Shown here piece after piece: positions 33,646-42,259 of a stretch of 64,000 bases of DNA. The notes under the pieces were generated by a model. It saw nothing but the letters and a program-made list of their open reading frames with translations. It searched no databases and was not told the DNA's origin. This stretch comes from Roseateles aquatilis (GTDB taxonomy: Bacteria > Pseudomonadota > Gammaproteobacteria > Burkholderiales > Burkholderiaceae_C): contig NZ_NIOF01000002.1 of the NCBI RefSeq assembly GCF_002205645.1, positions 62,001-126,000 of the forward strand. Reading direction: 5' to 3'. Each line of letters begins with the position of its first letter. Position 1 is the stretch's first letter. The translations under genes were made by a program, and so were the position numbers.

Positions 33646-34026
33646 TCAGACTCGGAGTCTGAGCGTGGAAAGGAAGAGAGGCGCAGGGGGCGGCTGCCCC
33701 TGGGCGGTGGCGGTGTCCGGCGTGACCGGGGCCACCTGGGCGTCGAGCGCCTGGGGCAGTTCGAGTTCGTGCACGACCATCGGGAGCGAGACGACCGGCA
33801 GCTTGGCCGCCTCGAAGGTCTTGCCGGGATCGGCGGCGTGCTGATGGCAAAGCGCCGGCTGGTCCTGGTCCATGCCGTCGCACGGCATGCCGGCGTCCAT
33901 CGCGGCCGTCATCGCCTCGCCGTCGTCCTGGGGACAGACGTAATTCGCCAGCGCCAACTGCGAGAACAGCAGCGACAGCACCACCAGCAAGGTGGTGCTC
34001 AGGCGATGGAGGAGGCGGTGGCGCAT
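33646..34026 (-). CDS. Small periplasmic Cys/Met/His-containing protein, probably copper-related
   Basis: The 126-residue protein has a clean signal peptide (LLHRLSTTLLVVLSLLFSQL, ALA). The mature part starts with a possible metal-binding block (NYVCPQDDGEAM, DAGMPCDGMDQDQPALCHQH) rich in Cys, Met, His and acidic residues. It is the gene immediately upstream of cusC on the same strand (77 bp gap), so it is probably the first gene of the efflux operon. Function is inferred from composition and position only. Confidence 0.7.
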   Translation of the reverse strand: MRHRLLHRLSTTLLVVLSLLFSQLALANYVCPQDDGEAMTAAMDAGMPCDGMDQDQPALCHQHAADPGKTFEAAKLPVVSLPMVVHELELPQALDAQVAPVTPDTATAQGQPPPAPLFLSTLRLRV

Positions 34027-34102
34027 GACCGGCGGAGTGTAGCCAAAAGGGCAGGACCGGTGGAGGCCCTCAAACCCCCGAACTCGCGCCTGCGCTCGAC
34101 GA

Positions 34103-35443
34103 TCACTGGCCGCCAGCGGGCAAGGTCATGACGGCATTCCCGTAAGCATCGCCGACGCGGCCGTCCCGGATGAAGTCGCGCATCATTTGGAAGTAGCCCT
34201 TGGGGAATCGCGTCGACACGCGCCTGCCGTCCGGGTTGACCTCAAATTCGGTCATGCCGTGATCGGCGCCTGGATAGACGGCCAGCGTGTAGCGTTTGCC
34301 CGCGGCAATCAGCGAGCGGATGCTCGCCGCGGATTCGGCGCTTGGCGCGACCCGATCGTCCGCCGCCAGGATCCACAACTGCGGCGTGGTGGAGGCGCGC
34401 AGGGTCGGCATCGGGTCGTATCGGAAAGACGTCTCGAACTTGTACTTCGTGTTCAGCCCCTCGACGATCTGCGCCTTGTCCAGGGGCAGCACCAGGTGCA
34501 GGAAATTGCCGCGCACGTCCTTGTACCAAGGCTCCGACTTGTACTTCTGCCTCAGCGCATCGAACGCCTCATACCCGTCCCTGCCGCGCGATTCGATCAC
34601 CCGTTCACCGGCGCGCGTGAGTGCCAACGCCTTCTCGGTGTCCTGCGCCGAATGCCCGTTGGTCCGCATCTCGAGTGCGACGCTCTGCTGGTCCTGGTCG
34701 ATCATGGACACCGTCAGGCCGAAGCCCACGATGACGAAGTCCACCGGCGAGCGCTGCGCCGCCAGCGGTGCGATCCAGCCTCCCTGGCTGCCGCCCTGAT
34801 ATCCGACGCGGCCCGCGCGTGCCCCCGCCAGGCGGCGGGCCTCCCGCATCGCCAGCACCGCGTCGTCGGCCAGCACGTCGAAGTCCTGCGTGTAGGCGCC
34901 GCCGGACGCGCCGGTGCCGCGCTTGTCGTAGACGAACACGCCGATGCCCTCGGCGGGCAGTGCGCGTTGAAGGGAGTTGGTGTCGCGCGCGGAATCGTCC
35001 TCCGAGCCGTGGAGGAGCACCACCACGGGGACCGGCCCCTTGCCCTTGGGCAGCACCAGGCGGCCGACCAGCTTGATGCCGTTCGACTCGAAGCGGGTCT
35101 CGCTCACGTCGAACGCGAGGCGGTGACCGCGCTTCCCGCCGAAGGTGATCTCGCTCTTTTCGCCGTCCTTGCAGTCGGCGGAGGACAAGGTGTCGGTGGC
35201 GGGTCTGTCGGTCCACCCCACCGTGCTGGTCCACGAGCCGTCCGCCTGCGGGCGCAGCCGTCCTGTCTCGCCCGTGAAGGCGGTCCAGTGCAGGGTATCG
35301 CCTCGCGACGGCGCGATGTCGAGCGTCTGGCCGTTCTCCAGTTGATAGGCGCCGATCAGGCAGCGCTTCGCGGTTTGGGCGGTCGCCGAAAGGGGCAGTG
35401 ACGCGAGGGCTCCGCAAAGCGAGAGCACGACAAGTGATTTCAA
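34103..35443 (-). CDS. Secreted alpha/beta-hydrolase (dienelactone-hydrolase / S9-like)
   Basis: The 446-residue protein begins at a TTG (35443), chosen because GAGGGAAG lies at Shine-Dalgarno distance and the product then starts with a signal peptide (KSLVVLSLCGALASLPLSAT, AQT). An N-terminal beta domain precedes the hydrolase domain with GGSQGG nucleophile elbow, Asp in ILAADDRVAPS and His in YPGADHGMTEF. The triad is complete. It acts in the periplasm or outside; substrate unknown. Confidence 0.82.
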   Translation of the reverse strand: MKSLVVLSLCGALASLPLSATAQTAKRCLIGAYQLENGQTLDIAPSRGDTLHWTAFTGETGRLRPQADGSWTSTVGWTDRPATDTLSSADCKDGEKSEITFGGKRGHRLAFDVSETRFESNGIKLVGRLVLPKGKGPVPVVVLLHGSEDDSARDTNSLQRALPAEGIGVFVYDKRGTGASGGAYTQDFDVLADDAVLAMREARRLAGARAGRVGYQGGSQGGWIAPLAAQRSPVDFVIVGFGLTVSMIDQDQQSVALEMRTNGHSAQDTEKALALTRAGERVIESRGRDGYEAFDALRQKYKSEPWYKDVRGNFLHLVLPLDKAQIVEGLNTKYKFETSFRYDPMPTLRASTTPQLWILAADDRVAPSAESAASIRSLIAAGKRYTLAVYPGADHGMTEFEVNPDGRRVSTRFPKGYFQMMRDFIRDGRVGDAYGNAVMTLPAGGQ

Positions 35444-35737
35444 TTTCTTCCCTCGAAGGTCTTCAGGTGGTTGGACTCGGACCTCCTCGCCGCGCGCGAA
35501 GAGGTGTCGGTGCCGGTTGTCGACGGCGGCGCGTCGATCGATCGGTTGTCGGCGGCCGCAGTGTCGACGTCGGTTCAGGACGCGGCGAGGGTCAGGTGAT
35601 GCGGTGCGCGAGCGCGGGGATGAACTGCGATCCCGGCTGACGAGGTGCGGGACGAGATGCCGACACCACGGTCCCATTGGTGGAAAGTCATGCGATCGGA
35701 GCGATGGCCCGAAGCTGGCCCCGCTCCGTCGATCGGC

Positions 35738-36334
35738 TCAAGTCCCCCGGAGCTCGGCCTTGCGCTCGATGATCCGCGACACCAGCCCGTACTCGACTGC
35801 TTCCTCGGCCGACAGCCACCGGTCCCGTTCGATGTCGATCAGCACCGCGTCCAGCGGCTTGCCGGTTTCCCGCGCGATGGTGCGCGCGATGCGTTCGCGG
35901 GCCTTGACGATTTCGCGAGCCTGGATGGCGATGTCGCTGGCCGGTCCGCCGGCGCCACCACTGGGCTGGTGGATCAGGAAGCGCGTGTTGGGTAGGCAGC
36001 AGCGTCGCTCGCGGGGTGCCGCCAGGAACAGGTGGGTGGCGGCGCTGCCGACCCAGCCGGTGCCGATCATGGTCACCGGCGCGGTGATGAAACGCACGAC
36101 GTCGTGGATGGCGTCGCCCGACTCCAGATGGCCGCCCGGCGAGCTCACCAGCACGTCGATGGGCGCGTCGCTGTCGGCGTCCAGCGCGATGAGGCGGCGC
36201 GCCACGTCGGCGGCCGTGACGTCGGTGACGGTGCCGAAGATCAGCAAGGTGCGCGCCTTGAAGGCTTTCTCCTCCAGGTAGGAGGTGCGCGGTTCCGTCG
36301 GGCTGGAGGGCGTGGCGGTGGTGGGGGCGTCCAT
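35738..36334 (-). CDS. ClpP-family serine protease, divergent paralogue
   Basis: The 198-residue ClpP-fold protease has Ser97 (GWVGSAATHLFLAA), His122 (TRFLIHQPSGG) and Asp171 (IERDRWLSAEEAVEYGLV), the same positions as the mature E. coli triad as recalled. The sequence around Ser97 departs from the canonical GQAASM. No ClpX gene follows, and the usual tig-clpP-clpX neighbourhood is absent, so this is an extra copy rather than the housekeeping one. It is divergent from an ECF sigma factor gene, 93 bp between starts, and may be part of its regulon. Confidence 0.87.
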   Translation of the reverse strand: MDAPTTATPSSPTEPRTSYLEEKAFKARTLLIFGTVTDVTAADVARRLIALDADSDAPIDVLVSSPGGHLESGDAIHDVVRFITAPVTMIGTGWVGSAATHLFLAAPRERRCCLPNTRFLIHQPSGGAGGPASDIAIQAREIVKARERIARTIARETGKPLDAVLIDIERDRWLSAEEAVEYGLVSRIIERKAELRGT

Positions 36335-36427
36335 GGTGGAGTCCTCGTGGTTGAACTGCTGCCTTGACGAACGAGGCGCGGTCCGCGTGACACCAGACCC
36401 GCGATCGGGCTGTGGCAAGCTGCGCCG

Positions 36428-37222
36428 ATGCACGACGAACACAGCCGGTTCCTGATCGACATCGACCACCGCCGCCTGGTGCGCGCCGCCACCCGTTTGC
36501 TGGGCCCGGCGGAGGCCGAGGACGCCGTGCAGGACGCCTACGTCCGGGCGCTGGAGGCCGACGCCAGGGAGCTTGATGTCGCGCAGGCATGGCTGCTCAC
36601 GGTGGTGCGCAATCTGGCGATCGATCGGTTGCGGCGGCGGCAGTGGATGCAGGAATGGCTGGCGGAGGCGAGTGCCGACGATGCGACGCGGGCATCCCCT
36701 TCGTCGGAAATGGAAGCCGCCTTGGCGGAAGAGGTCGCCCACGCGCTGCGACTGCTGGCTTCACGGTTGACGCCGATGGACGGCGCCGCGGTGTTGCTGC
36801 ACGAGGTGTTCGAGGTCGAGCATGCCGAGATCGCGCGAGTCAGCGGGAAGTCCGAAGCGGGTAGTCGGCAGCAGTTGCGGCGGGCGCTGGCGCGGCTGCG
36901 GCAGGCGGCGGGTGAATCAAGGCGTGGATCCGGGCCTGATCTGGATTCGAGTGAGGAGAAGGTCTATCGCCTGTACCTGGAGGCATTGCAATTGCGCGAT
37001 TCGCAGACGCTGTGGGCGATGCTCCGGCAGCCGCCGATCAGTGCGATGGGGGGATGGGCTTCCGTGGCGGTTGGAGTTGCGCCGGCGCAGTCCGCAACCG
37101 CCTGCGGCGTCATGCAGGTGGGTGGGCAACTGGGCCTGGTGCTGACGTTGGATGGGGTTAGCTTATGCGTGCTGCCGTTGGGTGTGGGTGCGGGGCGCGA
37201 GTCGGCGAGCGTACTGTCCTAA
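36428..37222 (+). CDS. ECF RNA polymerase sigma factor with C-terminal extension (SigJ-like)
   Basis: The 264-residue sigma-70-family factor has region 2 (FLIDIDHRRLVRAATRLLGP, AEDAVQDAYVRALEA, AWLLTVVRNLAIDRLRRR) and region 4 (LTPMDGAAVLLHEVFEVEHA, SEAGSRQQLRRALARLR). A C-terminal domain of about 90 residues (EEKVYRLYLEALQLRDSQTL) corresponds to the SnoaL-like extension of ECF41/SigJ-type factors, which regulates activity without an anti-sigma factor. Target genes are unknown; the divergent ClpP paralogue is the first candidate. Confidence 0.87.
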   Translation: MHDEHSRFLIDIDHRRLVRAATRLLGPAEAEDAVQDAYVRALEADARELDVAQAWLLTVVRNLAIDRLRRRQWMQEWLAEASADDATRASPSSEMEAALAEEVAHALRLLASRLTPMDGAAVLLHEVFEVEHAEIARVSGKSEAGSRQQLRRALARLRQAAGESRRGSGPDLDSSEEKVYRLYLEALQLRDSQTLWAMLRQPPISAMGGWASVAVGVAPAQSATACGVMQVGGQLGLVLTLDGVSLCVLPLGVGAGRESASVLS

Positions 37223-37563
37223 CTTAGGCGGGCCCCTGGGTCGAACTGCTGCTCCGAAGCGGTCGCCAACCGCTCATTGCTCAGGATGGCGTGGTATCTG
37301 CCTCGACAGAACAGGTCGTCGCGCGAGGTGAAATACGTTGCTAGGCAGACGGTCGACAATTCAATTGCCGTCGGCACAACGCATATCTGTGGCCCCTCAA
37401 TTTTGCTGGCCACGGCCGGAATAAAATCCATGGTTCGCCACATTACTGTCACGCAAGCGAACTTTCTGAAGATATAGAGGCAATTTTATCCCTCCAAAGA
37501 GGGGTTTCATCGATTGTGTGAGCCATGCGAGACTGAATCTCACAACTTGGCTCAATCGATAAA
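37223..37563. other. AT-rich leader region of the microcin island
   Basis: Base composition drops sharply just after the sigma-factor stop. No gene is certain. A minus-strand frame (37219-37452, product containing MDFIPAVASKIEGPQIC and RSRDDLFC-like Cys) reads reasonably but has no clear ribosome-binding site. A short hairpin CCCTC-CAAA-GAGGG sits at 37490-37503. The promoter for the adaptor gene must lie here or downstream of the hairpin; I could not place it. Confidence 0.45.
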
Positions 37564-38865
37564 TTGACTCAGAAAAATCTCTTTCGCCCAGAGGCGTTAA
37601 ATAGTGCAGGCACGCAATGGCTAGGCACAATACGCATTCATCGCCCTCTCAGTTTCTCAGTTCTGACCGGCGGGATCCTGGCGATCGGCCTGGGATTGAG
37701 TTGCTATGCATATTTTGGAAAAGTTACTAGGACGGCGAAACTGCCCGGTATATTAATCCCGGCTAGTGGCCTTGTCGTGATTGGCGCGCCGCAGGCGGCG
37801 ACCATTGACAAAGTTTATGTTTCCGAGGGCGAGCTCGTGTCAAAAGGACAGGCGCTCCTGCGGCTTCGCATTGAGCGAACGACCTCCGCTGGTGATGTTG
37901 CCGAACTAAACGCACGCGCGATCCAGCAGCGACGAATCGGACTCGAAACCGAACGCACCCTCGCCTTGCAGCAACGCCGTCAACGTGTGGATGCTCTGAA
38001 AGAACGGCTGAGGAGTCTCGCCGCCGAGGAGAGACAGGCTGAAGCCGAACTGGATACTCTTCGCTTACGGGCGATGCTTTCAGCCAAAAGTTACGAGCGC
38101 TCCGCGCAATTGGAGCGCGAGCGCTTTATCTCAGACGCACAATTACAGCAAAAGCAGGAGGACTTACTGGATGTCCAATTGCGACAGCGAGCTGCGGAGC
38201 GCAGTGTCGTTGCCCTGAAGCGGGATGCCGAGGCGGTAGAAGCGGACTTGCTGGCCAATGAGACAAACACCCGAACCACGCTGTCTCAATTGAATCGAGC
38301 TATTTTTGTCCTGGACCAGGAGCTGGCTGAGAATTCTGTTCGCTCTATTATTGTAATAGCTGCGCCAAAGGACGGGAAAGTCGGACCGTTGAATTTTGGA
38401 CAAGGTTCGACTGTCCAAGCTGGTCAGGCTATATTGCAAATGACTCTTGGGACTTCTCGGGATGAGAAAGTTCTCGAGGCTCAACTCTACGGACCCAGCC
38501 GGGCTGTGGGGTTCATATCAACTGGCCAGACGGTATGGATGAGGTACGGCGCTTATCCACATCAAAAGTTCGGATTGGCAAAAGGCACGGTTGCAAAAGT
38601 CAGTGAAACCCCAATTGCCGCTGCAGATCTCCCCGTTGGTCAAGCCTCGGCGCTTCTTTCTGCCGCACAGGTGAACGAGCCTCTCTACAGGGTCACGGTT
38701 AGTCTTGAGAAGCAGCATGTTGATGCGTACGGCCAGCGCAAGCCGTTGAAGCCCGGTATGACGCTGAATGCCGATGTGGCGCAGGATGAGCGAAGAATTT
38801 GGGAATGGATTCTCGAGCCACTCCTGGCGCATTCACCAATTTTCCAATCCATGAAAGGCAAGTGA
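37564..38865 (+). CDS. HlyD/CvaA-type membrane-fusion protein of a microcin exporter
   Basis: The 433-residue adaptor couples an inner-membrane ABC exporter to an outer-membrane channel. The N-terminus LFRPEAL...QWLGTIRIHRPLSFSVL is the hallmark of bacteriocin-type adaptors. One transmembrane helix (31-51), a lipoyl half (VVIGAPQAATIDKVYVSEGE), a long coiled coil (about 115-250) and a second lipoyl/barrel part follow. A TTG at 37564 is used as start because an in-frame stop lies 10 codons upstream and no ATG is near; the ribosome-binding site is weak. First gene of the island, lower GC than flanks. A TolC partner is not encoded here. Confidence 0.87.
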   Translation: MTQKNLFRPEALNSAGTQWLGTIRIHRPLSFSVLTGGILAIGLGLSCYAYFGKVTRTAKLPGILIPASGLVVIGAPQAATIDKVYVSEGELVSKGQALLRLRIERTTSAGDVAELNARAIQQRRIGLETERTLALQQRRQRVDALKERLRSLAAEERQAEAELDTLRLRAMLSAKSYERSAQLERERFISDAQLQQKQEDLLDVQLRQRAAERSVVALKRDAEAVEADLLANETNTRTTLSQLNRAIFVLDQELAENSVRSIIVIAAPKDGKVGPLNFGQGSTVQAGQAILQMTLGTSRDEKVLEAQLYGPSRAVGFISTGQTVWMRYGAYPHQKFGLAKGTVAKVSETPIAAADLPVGQASALLSAAQVNEPLYRVTVSLEKQHVDAYGQRKPLKPGMTLNADVAQDERRIWEWILEPLLAHSPIFQSMKGK

Positions 38866-38936
38866 GGTGCATTGATGAGATAGATTGAATGATTGTCCGA
38901 TCTGAAATCCAACATCCTAAATACTGGTGAAATGAT

Positions 38937-39329
38937 ATGAGAGATCTAACGTTTGATGAGATCGCCTGTGTGAGCGGCGGGGAAATGGAGAGTTCCTCGG
39001 GCGGCTCCGGCTCGAGTGGATACTCGTCTGTGTGGGATTCGTCTGCTGGATATTCAATCACGATTGGTTATAATAATCTCACGAATGGTAGTACGGACTT
39101 TAGTGTTCATGTCAATTACAATGGGAATACATTCGGGTACTCGTCGAACTCTGCGCAGCAACTTGGTAGCTTTATTGTGGGTGGTGCCGTTGGTGCAACC
39201 GTGATAGGTCTAGGTGGGCCTGTATGGGCGGCGACAGCGGTCGGGTTTGCTGCAAAGTACGGATATAGCAAGCTCTGGAGTAGTGGAAGGCAAAATATTC
39301 AACAAGATGCGGCTGAATATTTCCCTTAA
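38937..39329 (+). CDS. Microcin/bacteriocin precursor with double-glycine leader
   Basis: The 130-residue precursor begins MRDLTFDEIACVSGG, a 15-residue leader ending in GG that mirrors the colicin V leader (recalled as MRTLTLNELDSVSGG). Cleavage after Gly15 would release a 115-residue peptide. Its first part is rich in Gly, Ser, Tyr and Asn (SSSGGSGSSGYSSVWDSS), and it has a hydrophobic Gly/Ala segment (LGSFIVGGAVGATVIGLGGP) and a charged C-terminus. Such a membrane-inserting segment is typical of class II microcins. The mature part has no Cys. It lies between the adaptor and the exporter genes; the leader fits the C39 peptidase at 39703. Mature sequence not recognised from any known microcin. 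Confidence 0.82.
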   Translation: MRDLTFDEIACVSGGEMESSSGGSGSSGYSSVWDSSAGYSITIGYNNLTNGSTDFSVHVNYNGNTFGYSSNSAQQLGSFIVGGAVGATVIGLGGPVWAATAVGFAAKYGYSKLWSSGRQNIQQDAAEYFP

Positions 39330-39342
39330 ATAATTCTGAATT

Positions 39343-39360
39343 CCGGGCAGGAGTGCCCGG
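39343..39360 (+). terminator. Intercistronic hairpin after the microcin precursor
   Basis: CCGGGCA-GGAG-TGCCCGG gives a 7-bp perfect stem with a 4-nt loop, 14 bp after the precursor stop. There is no U-tract, so it would stabilise the upstream mRNA or attenuate transcription into the next gene rather than terminate fully. Confidence 0.6.
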
Positions 39361-39379
39361 CTTCGAGGAAAGATTGAAA

Positions 39380-39658
39380 ATGACCCAGAGCATGATGTTC
39401 ATTCTCTCCAGTGCTGTATTTGGAATCATCGGCATGTTGATCATGCTGAGCATTGTTCTTGTACTGCGGAGGCTGATGGGATCTGGCCCCGCGCCTCAAA
39501 CGACTTATGTCGCGGCGACTGTTGTTACAGTAGTTGGGCTTGGAATTTTCGGTTATGGAATTGTGAACGCCGGAAGTGAGGAAATCGGATTTGGAGCTGG
39601 CTTGGTCGCGTTGGGATTTATCTGCCTGGCTCGTGTCTTGTTTCGTTCGAAAGTCTGA
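39380..39658 (+). CDS. Three-helix membrane protein, candidate immunity protein
   Basis: The 92-residue protein starts at ATG 39380, with GAGGAAAG at Shine-Dalgarno distance; the frame is open further upstream but that sequence is the hairpin. Three hydrophobic segments (about 7-33, 47-68, 74-88: MMFILSSAVFGIIGMLIML, YVAATVVTVVGLGIFGYGIV, GFGAGLVALGFICLARVL) predict an inner-membrane protein. Small multi-helix proteins directly after the structural gene are the usual self-immunity proteins of class II microcins. The role is inferred from position; no homologue recognised. Confidence 0.65.
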   Translation: MTQSMMFILSSAVFGIIGMLIMLSIVLVLRRLMGSGPAPQTTYVAATVVTVVGLGIFGYGIVNAGSEEIGFGAGLVALGFICLARVLFRSKV

Positions 39659-39702
39659 TGATTCAATGGAAAGAAGACGCTTTCTGACATGTCTTAAAAA
39701 TC

Positions 39703-41835
39703 GTGAAAATTAAACTTCAAGGTCAGGCAAGCGAGTGCGGACTGGCATGTCTGGCCATGATTTCCAGTCATTTTGGGCAGGACCTGACACTGTCTGATTT
39801 GCGTCGACGTTTTCCGACCAGTGTCAAAGGTGCGACGCTACAACAGCTGATTCAGTACGCCACGTCCATGGGAATTTCGGCTCGTGCTGTACGATTGGAA
39901 GTGGAGGAAGTGAAAGACCTGAAGCTTCCTTGTATCTTGCATTGGGGAATGAAGCACTTTGTAGTGCTTGAACGGGTTTATAGAGGTGGCCGATCGGCGG
40001 TGGTACTGGATCCAGCGGTGGGAAGACGAAAGGTCAGTCTTTCCGACATGTCCAGAGATTTTACGGGAGTGGCCCTTGAATGTGTGGCGACTGCCGAATT
40101 CAAGCCCGCAGATGCCCCTCGCAGGGTTTCTATAAAATCGCTTACTGGAAAGGTTGTTGGTGTCAAGCGGTCGTTGGCTCAAATACTATGCGTGGCATTG
40201 GTGTTGGAGTTGTTTGCCATTGTCTCCCCGTTGATCAATCAAACCGTAGTTGACGATGTTCTGACCTCTGGAAATCGGGATCTGTTGACGGTGCTTTTGC
40301 TGGGGTTTGGGCTATTGCTTATCATCCAGACAGTAGTCGGAATTACCCGGTCGTGGATGGTGATGATTCTTGGGCAAACACTGTCGCTTCAATGGGCTGG
40401 TAATGTCTTCTCCCATTTGATTAGACTGCCGGTCGATTTTTTCGAGAAGCGGCACTTGGGGGATATTTCCTCGCGCTTTGCAGCGGTAGGAGCTATTCAG
40501 AAGGTGGTAACCGTCGCGGCCATCGAGGCTTTGATTGATGGCATCATGGTAATTGGCGCTTTTGCGATGATGGTTATATATGCGCCGTCTCTGGCCGTGA
40601 TAACGGTCTTGGCGGTATCTGCATATACTCTTGTGCGCGTTGCGACTTTCTCTGCCTTTCGAGAGGCCGCAGCGGAGCGACTAGTAATGTCAGCGAAAGA
40701 GAGTTCTCATTTTCTTGAAACGCTTCGGGCTGTCGCGCCATTGAGGCTATTTGGCCGTGAGTCTCAAAGGACTTCCATTTGGCAGAATCTGATAGTGGAT
40801 GTGCAAAATAGGGATGTCAGAACTGCCAAGCTGGGGATCTTGTATTCGACCGCGAATACGTTCATATTTGGTGTCGAAAATCTTCTGGTCCTTTGGTTTG
40901 GCGCTAGGCTAATTATGGGTGAGCCGAGTGCGCCTGCTAGCTTGACGGTAGGGATGCTGCTCGCCTATGTGAGCTACAAGGGGCAGTTCACCGGCAGAGT
41001 TACGGCGCTTGTCGGTTATATTTCCGAGGTCAAGATGCTGAGTCTGCATTCGGAACGGCTGACGGATATTGTGTTGGAGGCGCCGGAGTCGGTGTTGGAG
41101 AGTATTCGAGATCTCGGAGATCTAAAGCCGGAAATTGAGTTGCGAAATATTTGCTTTCGCTACTCGCCCAATGATCCGTGGTTGCTGCGTGATGCGTCTC
41201 TGCGAATTGAGGCAGGAGAGGTTGTCGCAATCGTCGGGAGATCTGGCGCGGGAAAGACAACCTTGCTGAAGATTATCTTGGGTATACTGAAGCCAACGGA
41301 AGGAGAGGTTCTATATGGTGGAATTCCTATTGAGCATTTGGGCTTGAATAACTATCGTGCTCAAATCGGTGCAGTCATGCAGGAGGATACGCTGCTGAGC
41401 GGGTCCGTCGGCGAGAACATCTCCTTCTTCGATGGTGAGTTCAATCAAGAAAGAATCGAAGATTGCGCCAAAGTTGTGCAAATTCACGAGGATATCGTGC
41501 ATATGCCCATGGGATATCAGACGCTCGTCGGGGATATGGGGGCCGGGCTTTCTGGGGGGCAAAAACAACGCATATTGTTTGCCCGCGCGCTGTACAAGTT
41601 GCCGCGAGTGCTCGTGCTTGATGAGGCCACGAGTCATCTTGACGCTCAGCGCGAGCATGAATTGTCCGCCGCCTTGAGTGCCTTGCCGCTTACGCGCCTA
41701 ATTGTGGCGCATCGGTTGGAAACCATTGCCGTTGCGCAGCGCGTTGTTGTGGTCGAGGGCGGAAGAATCAATTCGCGACCGGAGCAGCGCGACCTGACTC
41801 CTAGCCCGATGCCCGCCAAACTCAGTCCGGGATGA
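39703..41835 (+). CDS. CvaB-like peptidase-containing ABC exporter (PCAT)
   Basis: The 710-residue exporter cleaves double-glycine leaders and transports the peptide. The N-terminal C39 peptidase has Cys12 (QASECGLACLAM), His85 (WGMKHFVVLERV) and Asp103 (VVLDPAVGRRKVS), so it should be active. Six transmembrane helices follow (about 160-440). The ATPase domain has Walker A VGRSGAGKTT (about 510), signature LSGGQKQR and Walker B VLVLDEATSHLD. Start is GTG 39703 because KIKLQGQASECG is the normal family N-terminus. It completes the adaptor-precursor-immunity-exporter set. Codon use and GC are unlike the sulfur and isc regions, suggesting transfer. Confidence 0.93.
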   Translation: MKIKLQGQASECGLACLAMISSHFGQDLTLSDLRRRFPTSVKGATLQQLIQYATSMGISARAVRLEVEEVKDLKLPCILHWGMKHFVVLERVYRGGRSAVVLDPAVGRRKVSLSDMSRDFTGVALECVATAEFKPADAPRRVSIKSLTGKVVGVKRSLAQILCVALVLELFAIVSPLINQTVVDDVLTSGNRDLLTVLLLGFGLLLIIQTVVGITRSWMVMILGQTLSLQWAGNVFSHLIRLPVDFFEKRHLGDISSRFAAVGAIQKVVTVAAIEALIDGIMVIGAFAMMVIYAPSLAVITVLAVSAYTLVRVATFSAFREAAAERLVMSAKESSHFLETLRAVAPLRLFGRESQRTSIWQNLIVDVQNRDVRTAKLGILYSTANTFIFGVENLLVLWFGARLIMGEPSAPASLTVGMLLAYVSYKGQFTGRVTALVGYISEVKMLSLHSERLTDIVLEAPESVLESIRDLGDLKPEIELRNICFRYSPNDPWLLRDASLRIEAGEVVAIVGRSGAGKTTLLKIILGILKPTEGEVLYGGIPIEHLGLNNYRAQIGAVMQEDTLLSGSVGENISFFDGEFNQERIEDCAKVVQIHEDIVHMPMGYQTLVGDMGAGLSGGQKQRILFARALYKLPRVLVLDEATSHLDAQREHELSAALSALPLTRLIVAHRLETIAVAQRVVVVEGGRINSRPEQRDLTPSPMPAKLSPG

Positions 41836-41894
41836 ATCGACGCGAGATCCCTACACACCTTTGAGCCTCAAGCTAAGGTCCATTAGGAGGTGCT

Positions 41895-41995
41895 ATGACG
41901 GAGAAGAATCCGTAGCCGAAGAATTCAAGATCGCAACGGTCAAGCAGATCGCGGAACGAGGTCACCGGGTGGCCGATGTGGTAAAAGAGCTGTGA
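41895..41995 (+). mobile_element. Remnant of an IS3-type transposase OrfA
   Basis: After TTAGGAGGTGCTATG, a decayed frame encodes EEFKIATVKQIAERGHRV followed by ADVVKEL and a stop (41918-41995). This matches the start of IS3-family OrfA proteins, which read (E)EFK..AV..v.erG.sV.eVa..LG. The first codons are out of frame and the rest of the element is missing. It marks a past insertion at the edge of the microcin island. Confidence 0.65.
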
Positions 41996-42070
41996 ACTGC
42001 GACACTCCACAAAATGCGAGGTGTCGAACTTCAACTTTGAGCCGGTCTAACTTACGGGCGGTGGCCTGAA

Positions 42071-42259
42071 ATGCAACCTATGAGTAAAGATTTAGGTCCT
42101 AGGCTCGACGAGCAAGACGTCGAAGCCAGTTTGAAGGTGGATCGTGGGTTGGCTTCCGAGGTGGTATTTATCGATCTGCATTCTCCAAATTGCGATATGT
42201 ATGCCGTGGCGCCAACCTTCGAGGAGCTCATTGTGAAACTGCGGCCGTTTGGACATTAG
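42071..42259 (+). CDS. Small hypothetical protein or fragment
   Basis: A 62-codon frame (ATG 42071 or 42080) whose C-terminal part reads VVFIDLHSPNCDMYAVAPTF then EELIVKL. That resembles the end of SMI1/KNR4-type (SUKH) immunity proteins, where a final helix follows such a strand; too short to be a whole domain, so it may be a remnant. Weak ribosome-binding site. Adjacent to an IS remnant. Confidence 0.35.
   Translation: MQPMSKDLGPRLDEQDVEASLKVDRGLASEVVFIDLHSPNCDMYAVAPTFEELIVKLRPFGH

Noticed and set aside
37219-37452. Minus-strand Cys-containing frame of up to 77 codons in the AT-rich leader
   Set aside because: Reads plausibly but overlaps the sigma-factor stop, lacks a ribosome-binding site and resembles nothing known; mentioned only in the leader-region entry.
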